From the IMG/VR virus record IMGVR_UViG_3300042691_030610, positions 1 through 47,820 of that record: a DNA stretch of 47,820 nt; one strand, given 5' to 3'. Positions 36,808 through 44,626 of this stretch are shown piece after piece (within the stretch, counting starts at the first letter, position 1; each line of letters begins with the position of its first letter). Below the pieces are notes generated by a model. The model was not told the DNA's origin, searched no databases, and was given only the letters and a program-made list of their open reading frames with translations. The position numbers and the translations under genes are program-made. Origin of the DNA: a virus.

Positions 36808-37893
36808 TTAACCTTCCATTGCACTGATAATGTACTTACCGTACTTATCATGGAATCGATCAAAGTTCTTCAACTTTGAGGCATCAAACGGCAATTGATA
36901 ATTAGTCAACGCAGTCTTTGCACCCATAACAACAATCTCAGTCGGGAAGTTATCCATCATGAAGCCGAAGAAGTTATCTGCCATAGCATCCCAAGACTTG
37001 ACCTTCTTACGATCTGCTTCTTGCAGTTCATAGCACAGGCTAATAGTCAATGAATACATGGCTGAAATTTCTTTAATTTCGCACTTTGCAACCTTGCCAG
37101 AAAGAATGTCTTCTGGCTTAGGCATCTGCTTGGCAACCTTACGGTGAGCCATAAACTTAACAGCAAGGCCTTCACCTACTGCACCTGACACTAGATCAGT
37201 TAGTGTGCTTTCGCTAACATCATCTTCTTCTAGAAGTTCGCTAACAAATGACCATGAACGGGGAGTTGCAAAACTCTTGCTAGCACTCTTAGGATCAAAA
37301 TCATAGAGGTCTTGTTTAGCAAAACCGACATAACCTACAACTTGCTCGTGAACGCGATTCTTAACAGCCCATGAATGCCAATCTTCGTAATCTACACGAA
37401 GTTCGAGGTGTAGGAAACGATTTGCAAGCGGAGCAGGCATACGATATGTAACGCCCTTATCGCTTTCACGGTTGCCAGCAGCAACAATACTAACCTTAGG
37501 AGGTAGTTGATAAGCACCTACCCGACGATTTAGAATTAGTTGATAGGCAGCAGCCTGTGTAGCAGGTGCAGCAGAATTAAGTTCGTCAAGAAACAGAATA
37601 CTGTCATCGTCCGGATCAGACGGAAATTCCATCGGAGGAGCCCATTCCATAGAGCCTTTACTAGCATTATAAAATGGAATACCTTTAATATCAGTTGGTT
37701 CCCAAAGAGAAAGGCGAACGTCAATAACACGCCGACCTTGCTCTTCACCAAGTTGCTTAACAATATCACTTTTACCAATTCCGGGAGGACCCCACATAAA
37801 AACTGGACGATTCTTTTTCATGCACTTACGAATAGCAGTCTTTGCCTCGTTAGGGCTAACAGTACGATTTGCAGTCATCTTATCAGCAGCCAT
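36808..37893 (-). CDS. MoxR-type AAA+ ATPase
   Basis: A 361-residue ATPase. Walker A is GPPGIGKS (35-42), Walker B FLDELN (about 101-106), sensor 1 is the Asn near residue 141 in VAAGNRESD, and RMPAPLANRFLHLEL carries the arginine-finger region. It belongs to the MoxR/dynein-like AAA+ branch whose members load or activate VWA-domain partners; such a partner is the next gene. The C-terminal third is helical and not further assigned. A strong promoter (37947-37975) precedes it and a terminator follows it. Codon choice and G+C are visibly different from the AT-rich structural block. Confidence 0.9.
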   Translation of the reverse strand: MAADKMTANRTVSPNEAKTAIRKCMKKNRPVFMWGPPGIGKSDIVKQLGEEQGRRVIDVRLSLWEPTDIKGIPFYNASKGSMEWAPPMEFPSDPDDDSILFLDELNSAAPATQAAAYQLILNRRVGAYQLPPKVSIVAAGNRESDKGVTYRMPAPLANRFLHLELRVDYEDWHSWAVKNRVHEQVVGYVGFAKQDLYDFDPKSASKSFATPRSWSFVSELLEEDDVSESTLTDLVSGAVGEGLAVKFMAHRKVAKQMPKPEDILSGKVAKCEIKEISAMYSLTISLCYELQEADRKKVKSWDAMADNFFGFMMDNFPTEIVVMGAKTALTNYQLPFDASKLKNFDRFHDKYGKYIISAMEG

Positions 37894-37946
37894 ATATCGC
37901 TCTCTTTCTTTAAGTTGATTTAAAATTTGCTTGCCTAAGTGTTAAT

Positions 37947-37975
37947 AGTATAAACTCAAACATCTATTTTGTCAA
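37947..37975 (-). promoter_or_regulatory. Sigma70-like promoter for the MoxR gene
   Basis: TTGACA (37970-37975) and TATACT (37947-37952) on the minus strand with a 17-base spacer. The -35 box is inside the last codons of the upstream gene (stop at 37956). Confidence 0.8.
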
Positions 37976-38360
37976 GTTGCTTTAAAGAGAATTTCTGATG
38001 TGCATGAAAGTATTTTTCTATATTTCCAGAAAATAATACTAATTGAACTGCTGGTTTTTCGCTAAAGAAGAAAATTTTTTTATTTGTAATATAAAATGGG
38101 CAATCAAACGTGTTATCTAGCCAAAGAATAAATCTGTTGTCGACGTAAAATTCGCTAGTTTCAAGTTTTACTTCGTAAAATTTTATATCTGCTTTACTTA
38201 AAATCTCAAAACCGCGAGGAGTTAACCGTAATCCTCCGTGATTTTTTTGTCTCGGATTTTGCCAAATTGCGTGAATCCAATCTTTAAATGATTTATCTGT
38301 AGGCGCTTTAAGATTTAATTTTTCGATAACGTATTGAGTAATTTTAGTTTTTTGGTTCAT
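37956..38360 (-). CDS. Conserved phage protein of unknown function
   Basis: A 134-residue protein. It carries KDWIHAIWQNPRQKNHGGLRLTPRG (split over residues 25-50), then FILWLDNTFDCPFYITNKKI and SEKPAVQLVLFSGNIEKYF, a pattern seen in hypothetical proteins of T4-like marine phages. No catalytic motif is evident. It overlaps the upstream gene by 17 bases, suggesting coupled translation, and its 3' end contains the MoxR promoter. Confidence 0.7.
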   Translation of the reverse strand: MNQKTKITQYVIEKLNLKAPTDKSFKDWIHAIWQNPRQKNHGGLRLTPRGFEILSKADIKFYEVKLETSEFYVDNRFILWLDNTFDCPFYITNKKIFFFSEKPAVQLVLFSGNIEKYFHAHQKFSLKQLDKIDV

Positions 38361-38643
38361 CTATTACTTTTTCGCCGTGTGTTAATTTATATACAGAAAA
38401 ATCAGTTGTATTAAATAGTTTGTTTAATTTTTCAGCAAGATTAAATGCATGTCCGGAATTTGAAAAACTAACTTTTTTATATTTAGGACCAATTTCTTGA
38501 TTAATTAAACTTTCGGTTTTAAGATTAATCGGCTTATCTTTAAAAAATACCGCCCAAATTGCATCTGATTCTAAAATTTGATCTGCCTTAAAGTTTTTTT
38601 TGTTTGTTATTTCTAATAATATCTTCGGTCTTGGGCGGCTCAT
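38344..38643 (-). CDS. Conserved phage protein of unknown function
   Basis: A 99-residue basic protein beginning MSRPRPKILLEITNKKNFKA, with ESDAIWAVFFKDKPINLKTE and GPKYKKVSFSNSGHAFNLAE; the arrangement occurs in hypothetical proteins of T4-like marine phages. The frame extends to a TTG at 38658, but GGAG lies nine bases before the ATG at 38643, which is therefore preferred. It overlaps the next gene by 17 bases. Confidence 0.7.
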   Translation of the reverse strand: MSRPRPKILLEITNKKNFKADQILESDAIWAVFFKDKPINLKTESLINQEIGPKYKKVSFSNSGHAFNLAEKLNKLFNTTDFSVYKLTHGEKVIDEPKN

Positions 38644-38669
38644 ATACGCTTTCTCCAATAGTGCGTATG

Positions 38670-38677
38670 TATTTATT
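38670..38677 (-). promoter_or_regulatory. Candidate late promoter, one mismatch
   Basis: AATAAATA on the minus strand, 26 bases before the ATG at 38643, in the gap 38644-38684. The spacing is like that of the candidate in front of gp6. Confidence 0.35.
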
Positions 38678-38684
38678 TGAGTAT

Positions 38685-38897
38685 TTAAAACTTTCCACCA
38701 TCCATTTTAATTTCAATTTTTTCAGAAACTTTATCTAATTCTGCTTTTGTTAATAGTTTTGATAATAAAACACTTATACTTGCTTGTAAGTCTGTTATTT
38801 CTTGAATCGAAAGAGTTAAGTTTTTTTGATTGCTTCTAATTGCAATTCTAGATTTTTCTAAAAAATTTTCAATTGGTATTAAATTAAGTTGTTTCAT
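38685..38897 (-). CDS. Small protein of unknown function
   Basis: A 70-residue protein, mostly predicted helix: IPIENFLEKSRIAIRSNQ, then LSIQEITDLQASISVLLSKL and LTKAELDKVSEKIEI. The heptad-like spacing of Leu/Ile suggests a helical or coiled-coil dimer. It overlaps the upstream gene by 14 bases. Confidence 0.6.
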   Translation of the reverse strand: MKQLNLIPIENFLEKSRIAIRSNQKNLTLSIQEITDLQASISVLLSKLLTKAELDKVSEKIEIKMDGGKF

Positions 38898-39372
38898 CTT
38901 TACTAACTGTATTTAATTTGTTTTTCATTTCTTGTTCGGTCTTAAACGGGCCGTAAAATTTGTAACGTTCTAACGTAATTAATTTTGGACAAAAACTTTT
39001 AACCCATCCTTTTCTGAATTTAATTACATAATATCCTGCACAATATTGACTTTTACTTTTGCTACTTTTTGCATATAATGGAAGTTTTTTCTTAATATTA
39101 TATACAGAACTGTAGGGTTTAGAATTGCAAGGAAAATCATACACTTTTAATTCGGTAATAGAATTTACTTTTTTAAAAGTAGTCGAGGGCAATGATATTA
39201 AATCAACTCCTAATTCTTTCTTAACTTCGTCAGGATTTTCTAAAAAGAATTTATAACCTTTTTTAAAGAAATTAAATCCTTTTTTATTTTTAGAAATACT
39301 TCCAATTTTTTCTTTATCTCTTTTGAGAATCCATTCTTTATTTGGAATTAAAGTTTTGCTTATTACAGTCAT
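38884..39372 (-). CDS. Lysine-rich protein of unknown function
   Basis: A 162-residue, strongly basic protein with many Lys and Phe/Tyr. Its core includes SKSKSQYCAGYYVIKFRKGW and YKFYGPFKTEQEMKNKLNTV. The latter resembles a short repeat found near the ends of some phage hypothetical proteins, but no family is assigned. The charge would allow nucleic-acid binding. It follows the rnh gene with a four-base overlap, so a link to replication is possible but unproven. Confidence 0.6.
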   Translation of the reverse strand: MTVISKTLIPNKEWILKRDKEKIGSISKNKKGFNFFKKGYKFFLENPDEVKKELGVDLISLPSTTFKKVNSITELKVYDFPCNSKPYSSVYNIKKKLPLYAKSSKSKSQYCAGYYVIKFRKGWVKSFCPKLITLERYKFYGPFKTEQEMKNKLNTVSKDETT

Positions 39373-40361
39373 ATATTATATTTTGAGTTTAAGGGTTCTG
39401 CATAACTTTGCACTTGTTCACTTATTTTTTGCAAGTCGTATTCTGCACAAAATTTTAAAAGTCGTATTCCTACTTGGGGTACATTTTTGTTTTTGTGATC
39501 GATATGTGTAACAACTTCTTTAATAATTTGCTGAACATCATCGGGCTGGAAGTTAAGATCGCACAGTAATCTATTACGATTATAATCGTCAATTACTCTA
39601 TGTTCTACACCTTCATGGTCTACCCATTTTTGTAACATTAAATTATTCCAATTGTATCCGCGTGTTGTTCGATCAGCAAATGCTTCTCTTAGTCCTACTT
39701 TATTCTTAGTACCTTTTTCTCTAACACCGGGGTATGCGCTAAAAATATTATCGCTAGTGTCACCTCTCATGCACTTTTCAAATAAAAGCCATTCTGGATC
39801 AGGAGGTAATTTAACTTGTTTTGTTTTTTTATCAACAACAGGTTTTTTTCTTTCGTCAAAATATCCTTCGTGAGAGATAGTAACACCTAACACACCATTA
39901 TATTGTTTAACGTTATTAGAAATAAGTTGAGCAAAATCACCGTCGGTTGATATGATAACATGATTATCGTTAGGGTGATGTTTAATCCATCCTGCAATTA
40001 GATCGTCTGCCTCAAGGCGAGGATGATGCAAAACTGTAGAATTGGTTTTGTTAATTATAAAGTCTTTAAATTGATCAAAAGTTTCCCAGAATGTTTTATC
40101 TTCTTCTGCTTCTCTAGGAGAAAGTGCTGCTCGAGCATCCGATCGTTGTTTTTTGTAAGGAGCATAGTAATCTTTGCGCCAACTACGACCTTCGAGACAA
40201 AACACCACATGATCGCCATTAAAATCTTTCCATGCTTTTCTAATACTACTTAGAATAGTATGAAGACTCATTCCTACTTTATCTTCTAGACTTCCACGTA
40301 CTACGTGGCGTGCTCTAAAAAAAGTATTTGCAGTATCGACAAGAATATAAGTTTTAGTCAT
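39369..40361 (-). CDS. rnh: RNase H-like flap 5'-3' exonuclease (T4 rnh type)
   Basis: A 330-residue FEN1/5'-3' exonuclease family protein; T4 RNase H (305 residues) removes RNA primers and flaps from lagging-strand DNA. Metal-binding motifs in order: VDTANTFF near the N-terminus, LEGRSWRKDYYAPYKKQR, RLEADDLIAGW, STDGDFAQLIS, and RGDTSDNIFSAYPGV. The second motif has Glu where the family usually has Asp (T4 has AFDNSKSGYWRRD). The start overlaps the upstream stop as TAATG. Confidence 0.88.
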   Translation of the reverse strand: MTKTYILVDTANTFFRARHVVRGSLEDKVGMSLHTILSSIRKAWKDFNGDHVVFCLEGRSWRKDYYAPYKKQRSDARAALSPREAEEDKTFWETFDQFKDFIINKTNSTVLHHPRLEADDLIAGWIKHHPNDNHVIISTDGDFAQLISNNVKQYNGVLGVTISHEGYFDERKKPVVDKKTKQVKLPPDPEWLLFEKCMRGDTSDNIFSAYPGVREKGTKNKVGLREAFADRTTRGYNWNNLMLQKWVDHEGVEHRVIDDYNRNRLLCDLNFQPDDVQQIIKEVVTHIDHKNKNVPQVGIRLLKFCAEYDLQKISEQVQSYAEPLNSKYNI

Positions 40362-40786
40362 TAACTGATCTCTGTTTTTCCATCATCTCGTAGAGCCTTA
40401 TTAACAAAGCCACTACCTCTACGTTCCATGTCAATTCCATTTTCTTTTCCTATGTTCCTACATAGATCTGAAAACCATGAATCAACGATTTCTTCTTCTG
40501 AGGATCCTTTGTAACCTGTTTTAACTAATTCTAAAACAAAATACTCATTCCAGTCAAGTTCAAAAAATCCATTACGGATATTTTCTTTATTGACGTGAGT
40601 TTCGAGAACTGCTACCCAAGGTTCTTTACGCTCAGTGGCTAATTCTTTTGGGGTTAATTTTGCAAGACGTTCTTTTTCTTTTGCTGCATCTGCTGCTGCT
40701 TCTGCTTCAATTTTTGATTTAGTTGCTTCGGCAACTTCATTTTCGATCTTATCGAGCCCAAATAACTTTTTTATAAATTGGTTCAT
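40361..40786 (-). CDS. Conserved phage protein with N-terminal helix
   Basis: A 141-residue protein. Residues 1-50 are a charged Ala/Glu/Lys helix (ENEVAEATKSKIEAEAAADA), probably a coiled coil. Residues 52-141 form a conserved domain with EPWVAVLETHVNKENIRNGF, FELDWNEYFVLELVKTGY and EEEIVDSWFSDLCRNIG; this kind of protein is common in T4-like marine phages, function unknown. It shares one base with the start of rnh (TAATG), so the two are coupled. Confidence 0.7.
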   Translation of the reverse strand: MNQFIKKLFGLDKIENEVAEATKSKIEAEAAADAAKEKERLAKLTPKELATERKEPWVAVLETHVNKENIRNGFFELDWNEYFVLELVKTGYKGSSEEEIVDSWFSDLCRNIGKENGIDMERRGSGFVNKALRDDGKTEIS

Positions 40787-40987
40787 TTATACTTTTCCCC
40801 ATTGTATTTTATTCCAAATACGTTCATTTATATAATAGCAAACCATATACAATATATTGAGAGCAATACTATCTCTAAATGCAGTGAACGGATCTAATCC
40901 CGACATAACAAATATTATACAAGTTAGAAGTATTATAAAAATTCTATAAATTACGGTTTTAACTACACTACGTAATGCAGTTTCCAT
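40787..40987 (-). CDS. Small membrane protein, DUF2061 type
   Basis: A 66-residue protein starting METALRSVVKTVIYRIFIIL. Two hydrophobic segments (about 12-32 and 42-58) and a C-terminal ERIWNKIQWGK match DUF2061, small inner-membrane proteins of unknown function with a conserved R-W-N-x-I-x-W-G end. The frame also allows an ATG at 40999, but the ATG overlapping the queE stop (TAATG) is preferred. Confidence 0.75.
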   Translation of the reverse strand: METALRSVVKTVIYRIFIILLTCIIFVMSGLDPFTAFRDSIALNILYMVCYYINERIWNKIQWGKV

Positions 40988-41841
40988 TAAGTGCCCCATT
41001 CATTCTTAAATAGTGGCACTTGAAGTCGATCACTATAACGTAATCCATGTTTCATTGCAAAGTTAGCAACTGCTCTATTATTTAGAGCATAAACACTTTC
41101 AACACCGCCGACTGGCATTAAATAGCATGGACCTTTAAATCCGGCATCTCTATATATCTTTAGAGTTTCGATAGCCTCGTTAGCATCTTCTTCTATAGCA
41201 ATAACAAATTTAAGATAAGTGTATCCGACTTCTTGATATTCACACACAACTTCAGGCTTAATAGCATCTTCTCTAGTTTCGCCTGAACAACTTAGTTTAG
41301 CACTAACTGAAAAGGTTAATGAGTTATAACCACGACGTTCAATACCCCAATGCCAAAGATAATCTTTAAACTCTTTAGTTAACTTTTGAGTACCGTTAGT
41401 TTCAAAAGTAATCTCTTTGAGATCCTTCATACAAGGCTGTTCAAGCAAGTCAGGATAAGCACGTTGCCAACCAAGTAGAGGTTCACCTCCAGTAATTACG
41501 AGATGTTCGTCTCGCCATTCTTGATACGGTAGTGTTTCGACAATGCTTTTCGCAAGGCCATCGACTTCAACCACAGGTGAAAGGTCTTTGAACCGAGGAT
41601 CCCAACTAGCATAAGAATCGCAACCGGTATGAACAAGAGGTAAATCTCTATACTGTTTAAACTCTGCGACACTATTTGCGATAACATTTCGTTCATTTGA
41701 TTTTTCTCCTTTATGCATTCCAAAGCCATCACAGGTAAAATTACAACCGAATGTTCTTAAAAACACACTAGGAACGCCCATATAGCGACCTTCACCTTGA
41801 ATAGAATAAAATAATTCGCTAATTTTAATTTTACTAGACAT
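40987..41841 (-). CDS. queE: 7-carboxy-7-deazaguanine synthase QueE
   Basis: A radical SAM enzyme that converts 6-carboxytetrahydropterin to 7-carboxy-7-deazaguanine, a step to preQ0 used in tRNA queuosine or in 7-deazaguanine DNA modification. In 284 residues: ISELFYSIQGEGRYMG (the QueE N-terminal signature), C33-NFT-C37, C74 in TGCDSYASW, ITGGEPLLGW for SAM, and ETNGTQ. The CxxxCxxC cluster motif is split: the third Cys is displaced by about 34 residues (F40 in its place, C74 restored in the CDS context). The frame extends to a TTG at 41892, but that TTG is the -35 box of a promoter; the ATG at 41841 has AGGAAC just upstream. Confidence 0.9.
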   Translation of the reverse strand: MSSKIKISELFYSIQGEGRYMGVPSVFLRTFGCNFTCDGFGMHKGEKSNERNVIANSVAEFKQYRDLPLVHTGCDSYASWDPRFKDLSPVVEVDGLAKSIVETLPYQEWRDEHLVITGGEPLLGWQRAYPDLLEQPCMKDLKEITFETNGTQKLTKEFKDYLWHWGIERRGYNSLTFSVSAKLSCSGETREDAIKPEVVCEYQEVGYTYLKFVIAIEEDANEAIETLKIYRDAGFKGPCYLMPVGGVESVYALNNRAVANFAMKHGLRYSDRLQVPLFKNEWGT

Positions 41842-41854
41842 AAATGTTCCTATG

Positions 41855-41862
41855 AATAAATA
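41855..41862 (+). promoter_or_regulatory. Candidate late promoter for the radical SAM gene
   Basis: AATAAATA (7 of 8 to TATAAATA) on the plus strand, 33 bases before the ATG at 41896, in the divergent interval with queE. Confidence 0.35.
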
Positions 41863-41863
41863 T

Positions 41864-41892
41864 AGTATATTAATATTATTTAGGTTTGTCAA
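41864..41892 (-). promoter_or_regulatory. Sigma70-like promoter for queE
   Basis: TTGACA (41887-41892) and TATACT (41864-41869) on the minus strand with a 17-base spacer. The predicted start leaves a leader of about 16 bases including the AGGAAC ribosome site. Confidence 0.8.
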
Positions 41893-41895
41893 GTA

Positions 41896-42759
41896 ATGAA
41901 TAAATTAAATACAGAAATTTTTTGGACTATAACTAATCATTGTAAATCTGAGTGTTCATATTGTCCAAGCCGATTCCGTAATGGTGACGAACCTAAACAC
42001 ATATCTGAATACATAAAAATTGCTCAACTATTAATCGATAATTTTAAAAAACAAAATAGAATTATAAATTGGATATTTAATGGCGGTGAATTACTTGATA
42101 TGTTTGATTTTCCTGAATTACTAAAATTTTGTAAAACATCTCTAGGTAATATAGACCTTACAACAAATGGTGGAAAATTATGGTTAGATTGGTGGGCAAT
42201 TGAGCCTTATATAGATACTTTAAATTTATCATACCATTATTGGCAGAATCCTAATTTAATAAAATTTATTATACAAACTTTTCAAAAAAATAATAAAAAT
42301 GTCAACATAACAGTACCGATTAGACCTAGTAATTATTTTGATAGCGATATGAATAGAGCATTAGAAATAACAAATGAATTTAACATTAATGTAAATAAAA
42401 CTCTTTTATTTAAAGACGGTGCAAGCGAATTAGGATACCTTGATTATACAGAAGAACAGTTTGAAATTGTGTTAGGTAAAGAATGGGTTGAAAATAATCT
42501 CAGAAATCCTCCTAAAACCTATAAAGAAATTCAAGAAATAAAAGTTGCAACTAATCCTAGTTTTACAGGGATATTATGTAATGTCGGAGTTGAAAAATTA
42601 CTAATAGATCCATCTGGCTGGGTACAAGGAAGTTCATGTAATACTTTACACTTAGGAAATATTTGGCATGACGGTTTTCGACTCCCTGATAGACCTAGTG
42701 CATGTAAAATGTTAGCCTGTATCGATCAGCAAGATCAAAAAATTACAAAATTTATTTAA
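41896..42759 (+). CDS. Radical SAM protein with auxiliary-cluster-like C-terminus, unknown substrate
   Basis: A 287-residue radical SAM protein. The SAM-cluster motif is C16-KSE-C20-SY-C23 in NHCKSECSYC, with FNGGELLDM as the glycine-rich SAM motif. The C-terminus has four further cysteines (C228, C248, C270, C275) around LLIDPSGWVQGSSC and CKMLACIDQQDQ, resembling SPASM/twitch auxiliary Fe-S domains of peptide- and protein-modifying enzymes. It is the only plus-strand gene in the minus-strand cluster, divergent from queE and convergent with the HIT gene, whose 3' end it overlaps by 8 bases. No precursor peptide is apparent nearby. Function is not assigned. Confidence 0.8.
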   Translation: MNKLNTEIFWTITNHCKSECSYCPSRFRNGDEPKHISEYIKIAQLLIDNFKKQNRIINWIFNGGELLDMFDFPELLKFCKTSLGNIDLTTNGGKLWLDWWAIEPYIDTLNLSYHYWQNPNLIKFIIQTFQKNNKNVNITVPIRPSNYFDSDMNRALEITNEFNINVNKTLLFKDGASELGYLDYTEEQFEIVLGKEWVENNLRNPPKTYKEIQEIKVATNPSFTGILCNVGVEKLLIDPSGWVQGSSCNTLHLGNIWHDGFRLPDRPSACKMLACIDQQDQKITKFI

Positions 42760-42769
42760 TTTTGTAATT
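42741..42769. terminator. Perfect 12-bp hairpin at convergent gene ends
   Basis: AATTACAAAATT (42741-42752) and AATTTTGTAATT (42758-42769) are exact reverse complements with a five-base loop. On the minus strand the stem is followed by TTTTGATC, so it looks like a terminator for the HIT operon; on the plus strand the T-run is weaker. It lies within the last codons of both convergent genes. Confidence 0.65.
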
Positions 42770-43147
42770 ACCTTTTCCTGGAATAACATTTCTAACACCG
42801 CCAGTTGGATCTTCACAATCCCCTGAACGTCTAGGTATTAAGTGTACATGAGGATACATAATAGTTTGTCCAGCAGTTTTGCCAAAGTTTAAACCTATAT
42901 TAAACCCTTCGCATTTTCCTTCTTCTACTAGCATTAGTCCCTGTGTATAAGCATCATAGAATGCGTCTTGTATAACAGCAGGAGTGTTATATTTAGGAAC
43001 GAAAAGAAGATGCCCCTCTGTAACTGGATACTTATCTTTGTATACAGCAACATGGAAATCTTCTCTTACTAGATTATCCCAAGGTGCACCACTTTCTGCT
43101 AATGTATCTTCCATTTTCATTTTAGATTTTTTAAATGAAAACATCAT
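42752..43147 (-). CDS. HIT-family nucleotide hydrolase/transferase
   Basis: A 131-residue HIT protein. These enzymes hydrolyse or transfer nucleoside-phosphate groups (such as dinucleoside polyphosphates). Landmarks: [20 protein letters not shown] with [21 protein letters not shown], and the triad region [16 protein letters not shown]. Family sequences have His-x-His-x-His; here the first position is Tyr and the other two His, including the nucleophile, remain. The start overlaps the GMP reductase 3' end by 17 bases. Confidence 0.88.
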   Translation of the reverse strand: MMFSFKKSKMKMEDTLAESGAPWDNLVREDFHVAVYKDKYPVTEGHLLFVPKYNTPAVIQDAFYDAYTQGLMLVEEGKCEGFNIGLNFGKTAGQTIMYPHVHLIPRRSGDCEDPTGGVRNVIPGKGNYKIK

Positions 43148-44153
43148 TAATTTGCCGGTTTACACGGATGAATGTAGTGCATTTACTTAATTGTTTTAGT
43201 GTTTGTGCACCAACATAAGTACATGTACTACGCAGCCCTCCTAATGTATCAAGTACAGTTTTTTCTACAGGGCCGCGATATGGAACCTCGACAGTTCGAC
43301 CTTCGCTACTACGATAACTTGCTACACCACCGTGATGTTTTTCCATTGCAGTATCTGAACTCATTCCGTAAAAACATACAGTGTTGTTTTCATGATTTAC
43401 AATACCGCCGCCTTCGTTGTGACCAGCAAACATTCCGCCTATCATAACGAAGTCCGCACCAGCACCAAAAGCCTTAGCAACATCACCAGGACAAGTACAT
43501 CCACCGTCAGCCATAATATGACCACCAAGACCGTGAGCAGCATCGGCACATTCAATAATAGCACTAAGTTGTGGGTAGCCCACACCAGTTTGAACACGAG
43601 TAGTGCAAACGCTCCCAGGCCCAATACCAACTTTAACAATATCTGCACCACGTAAAATTAACTCCTGAGTCATATCTGCGGTAACAACATTACCTGCAAT
43701 AATAGTTTTATTTGGAAATTCTTTTCTTACTTTTGCCACAAAATCTCCAAAATTTTCTGAATAACCGTTTGCTACATCGATACAAATAAATTGTAATTTA
43801 GGTAATGCTGCTACGATAAATTTTAATCGTTCAAAATCTTTATTACTTGTGCCTGTACTAACTGCTATAAATTCGGAAAGTAAATTGTCTCGTTCTTCTA
43901 CCCACTGTTCAAGAGTATATGATTTAATTGTACATGTTAACAGTTTGTGTTTTTGTAGTTCTTTAGCCATAGAAAAAGTACCTACTCCATCCATATTAGC
44001 AGCAACAAGTGGAATGCCTGTCCACGTATTTTTGCTCCATTTGAAGTTGTAGGTACGTTCTAGAGAAACTTCTTTTCTACTTGAAAGTGTGCTACGTTTT
44101 GGTCTAATTAATACATCTTTAAAATCTAATTTAATATCTTCTTCTATAATCAT
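43131..44153 (-). CDS. guaC: GMP reductase GuaC
   Basis: Reduces GMP to IMP with NADPH, redirecting guanine nucleotides. A 340-residue protein (E. coli GuaC 347) with no CBS domains. [18 protein letters not shown] near the start, catalytic Cys183 in [28 protein letters not shown], and [11 protein letters not shown] with [13 protein letters not shown]. The short length and the start favour GuaC over IMP dehydrogenase. Downstream of the cupin-like gene with a four-base overlap, it is in one operon with it and with HIT. Confidence 0.9.
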   Translation of the reverse strand: MIIEEDIKLDFKDVLIRPKRSTLSSRKEVSLERTYNFKWSKNTWTGIPLVAANMDGVGTFSMAKELQKHKLLTCTIKSYTLEQWVEERDNLLSEFIAVSTGTSNKDFERLKFIVAALPKLQFICIDVANGYSENFGDFVAKVRKEFPNKTIIAGNVVTADMTQELILRGADIVKVGIGPGSVCTTRVQTGVGYPQLSAIIECADAAHGLGGHIMADGGCTCPGDVAKAFGAGADFVMIGGMFAGHNEGGGIVNHENNTVCFYGMSSDTAMEKHHGGVASYRSSEGRTVEVPYRGPVEKTVLDTLGGLRSTCTYVGAQTLKQLSKCTTFIRVNRQINDVFI

Positions 44154-44617
44154 TTGATTGCTTTACTTTTTAAATAAATGTTATTGTGTATCCACTTATC
44201 CTGTCCTTCACTTGATACAAGAAATCCCCATTCTCTTTTTTGAGGTCCTGGCATAAACATAGTCCAACAAGTTACAGACGGATCAAGTTCGATCCTATGA
44301 TAACTAGTTGCACTACAGGTGCGAAAATGTCCCGGGCCACGCCAATGCTTAGTTTCACTGATTTTCTTACCATTATTAGAAAATTCTGGAACCCATTCCC
44401 AGTATCCTCCTTTAAGGATAATAGTTGCGTAAGGCCACGGATGATCATGAACATCATCTGGATCTGATCTTAAAAATTTATGAATAAAAATATTAAATGG
44501 AAAATGTTTACGATCTTTTAAAAAAACATAATATCTTTCCAAATAAGGTTCATTATTTTGACGATCCATAATAACTCTATGGCGCCCTAATTTTTTAAGA
44601 AGTTTTAGTAGAAACAT
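44150..44617 (-). CDS. Cupin-like protein
   Basis: A 155-residue protein. [20 protein letters not shown] with YWEWVPEF resembles the cupin metal-binding motif 1 (H-x-H ... E), and [17 protein letters not shown] a second-motif His. It fits the small beta-barrel cupin-type proteins of marine phages, role unknown. It overlaps guaC by four bases. Confidence 0.6.
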   Translation of the reverse strand: MFLLKLLKKLGRHRVIMDRQNNEPYLERYYVFLKDRKHFPFNIFIHKFLRSDPDDVHDHPWPYATIILKGGYWEWVPEFSNNGKKISETKHWRGPGHFRTCSATSYHRIELDPSVTCWTMFMPGPQKREWGFLVSSEGQDKWIHNNIYLKSKAIK

Positions 44618-44626
44618 GTTTATATT

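Noticed and set aside
41842-41892. Upstream TTG start of queE
   Set aside because: That codon is the TTGACA box of the queE promoter; the ATG at 41841 has a ribosome site and matches the family start.
43131-44153. IMP dehydrogenase instead of GMP reductase
   Set aside because: No CBS domains, about 340 residues, and an N-terminus and GPGSVCTTR context like GuaC.
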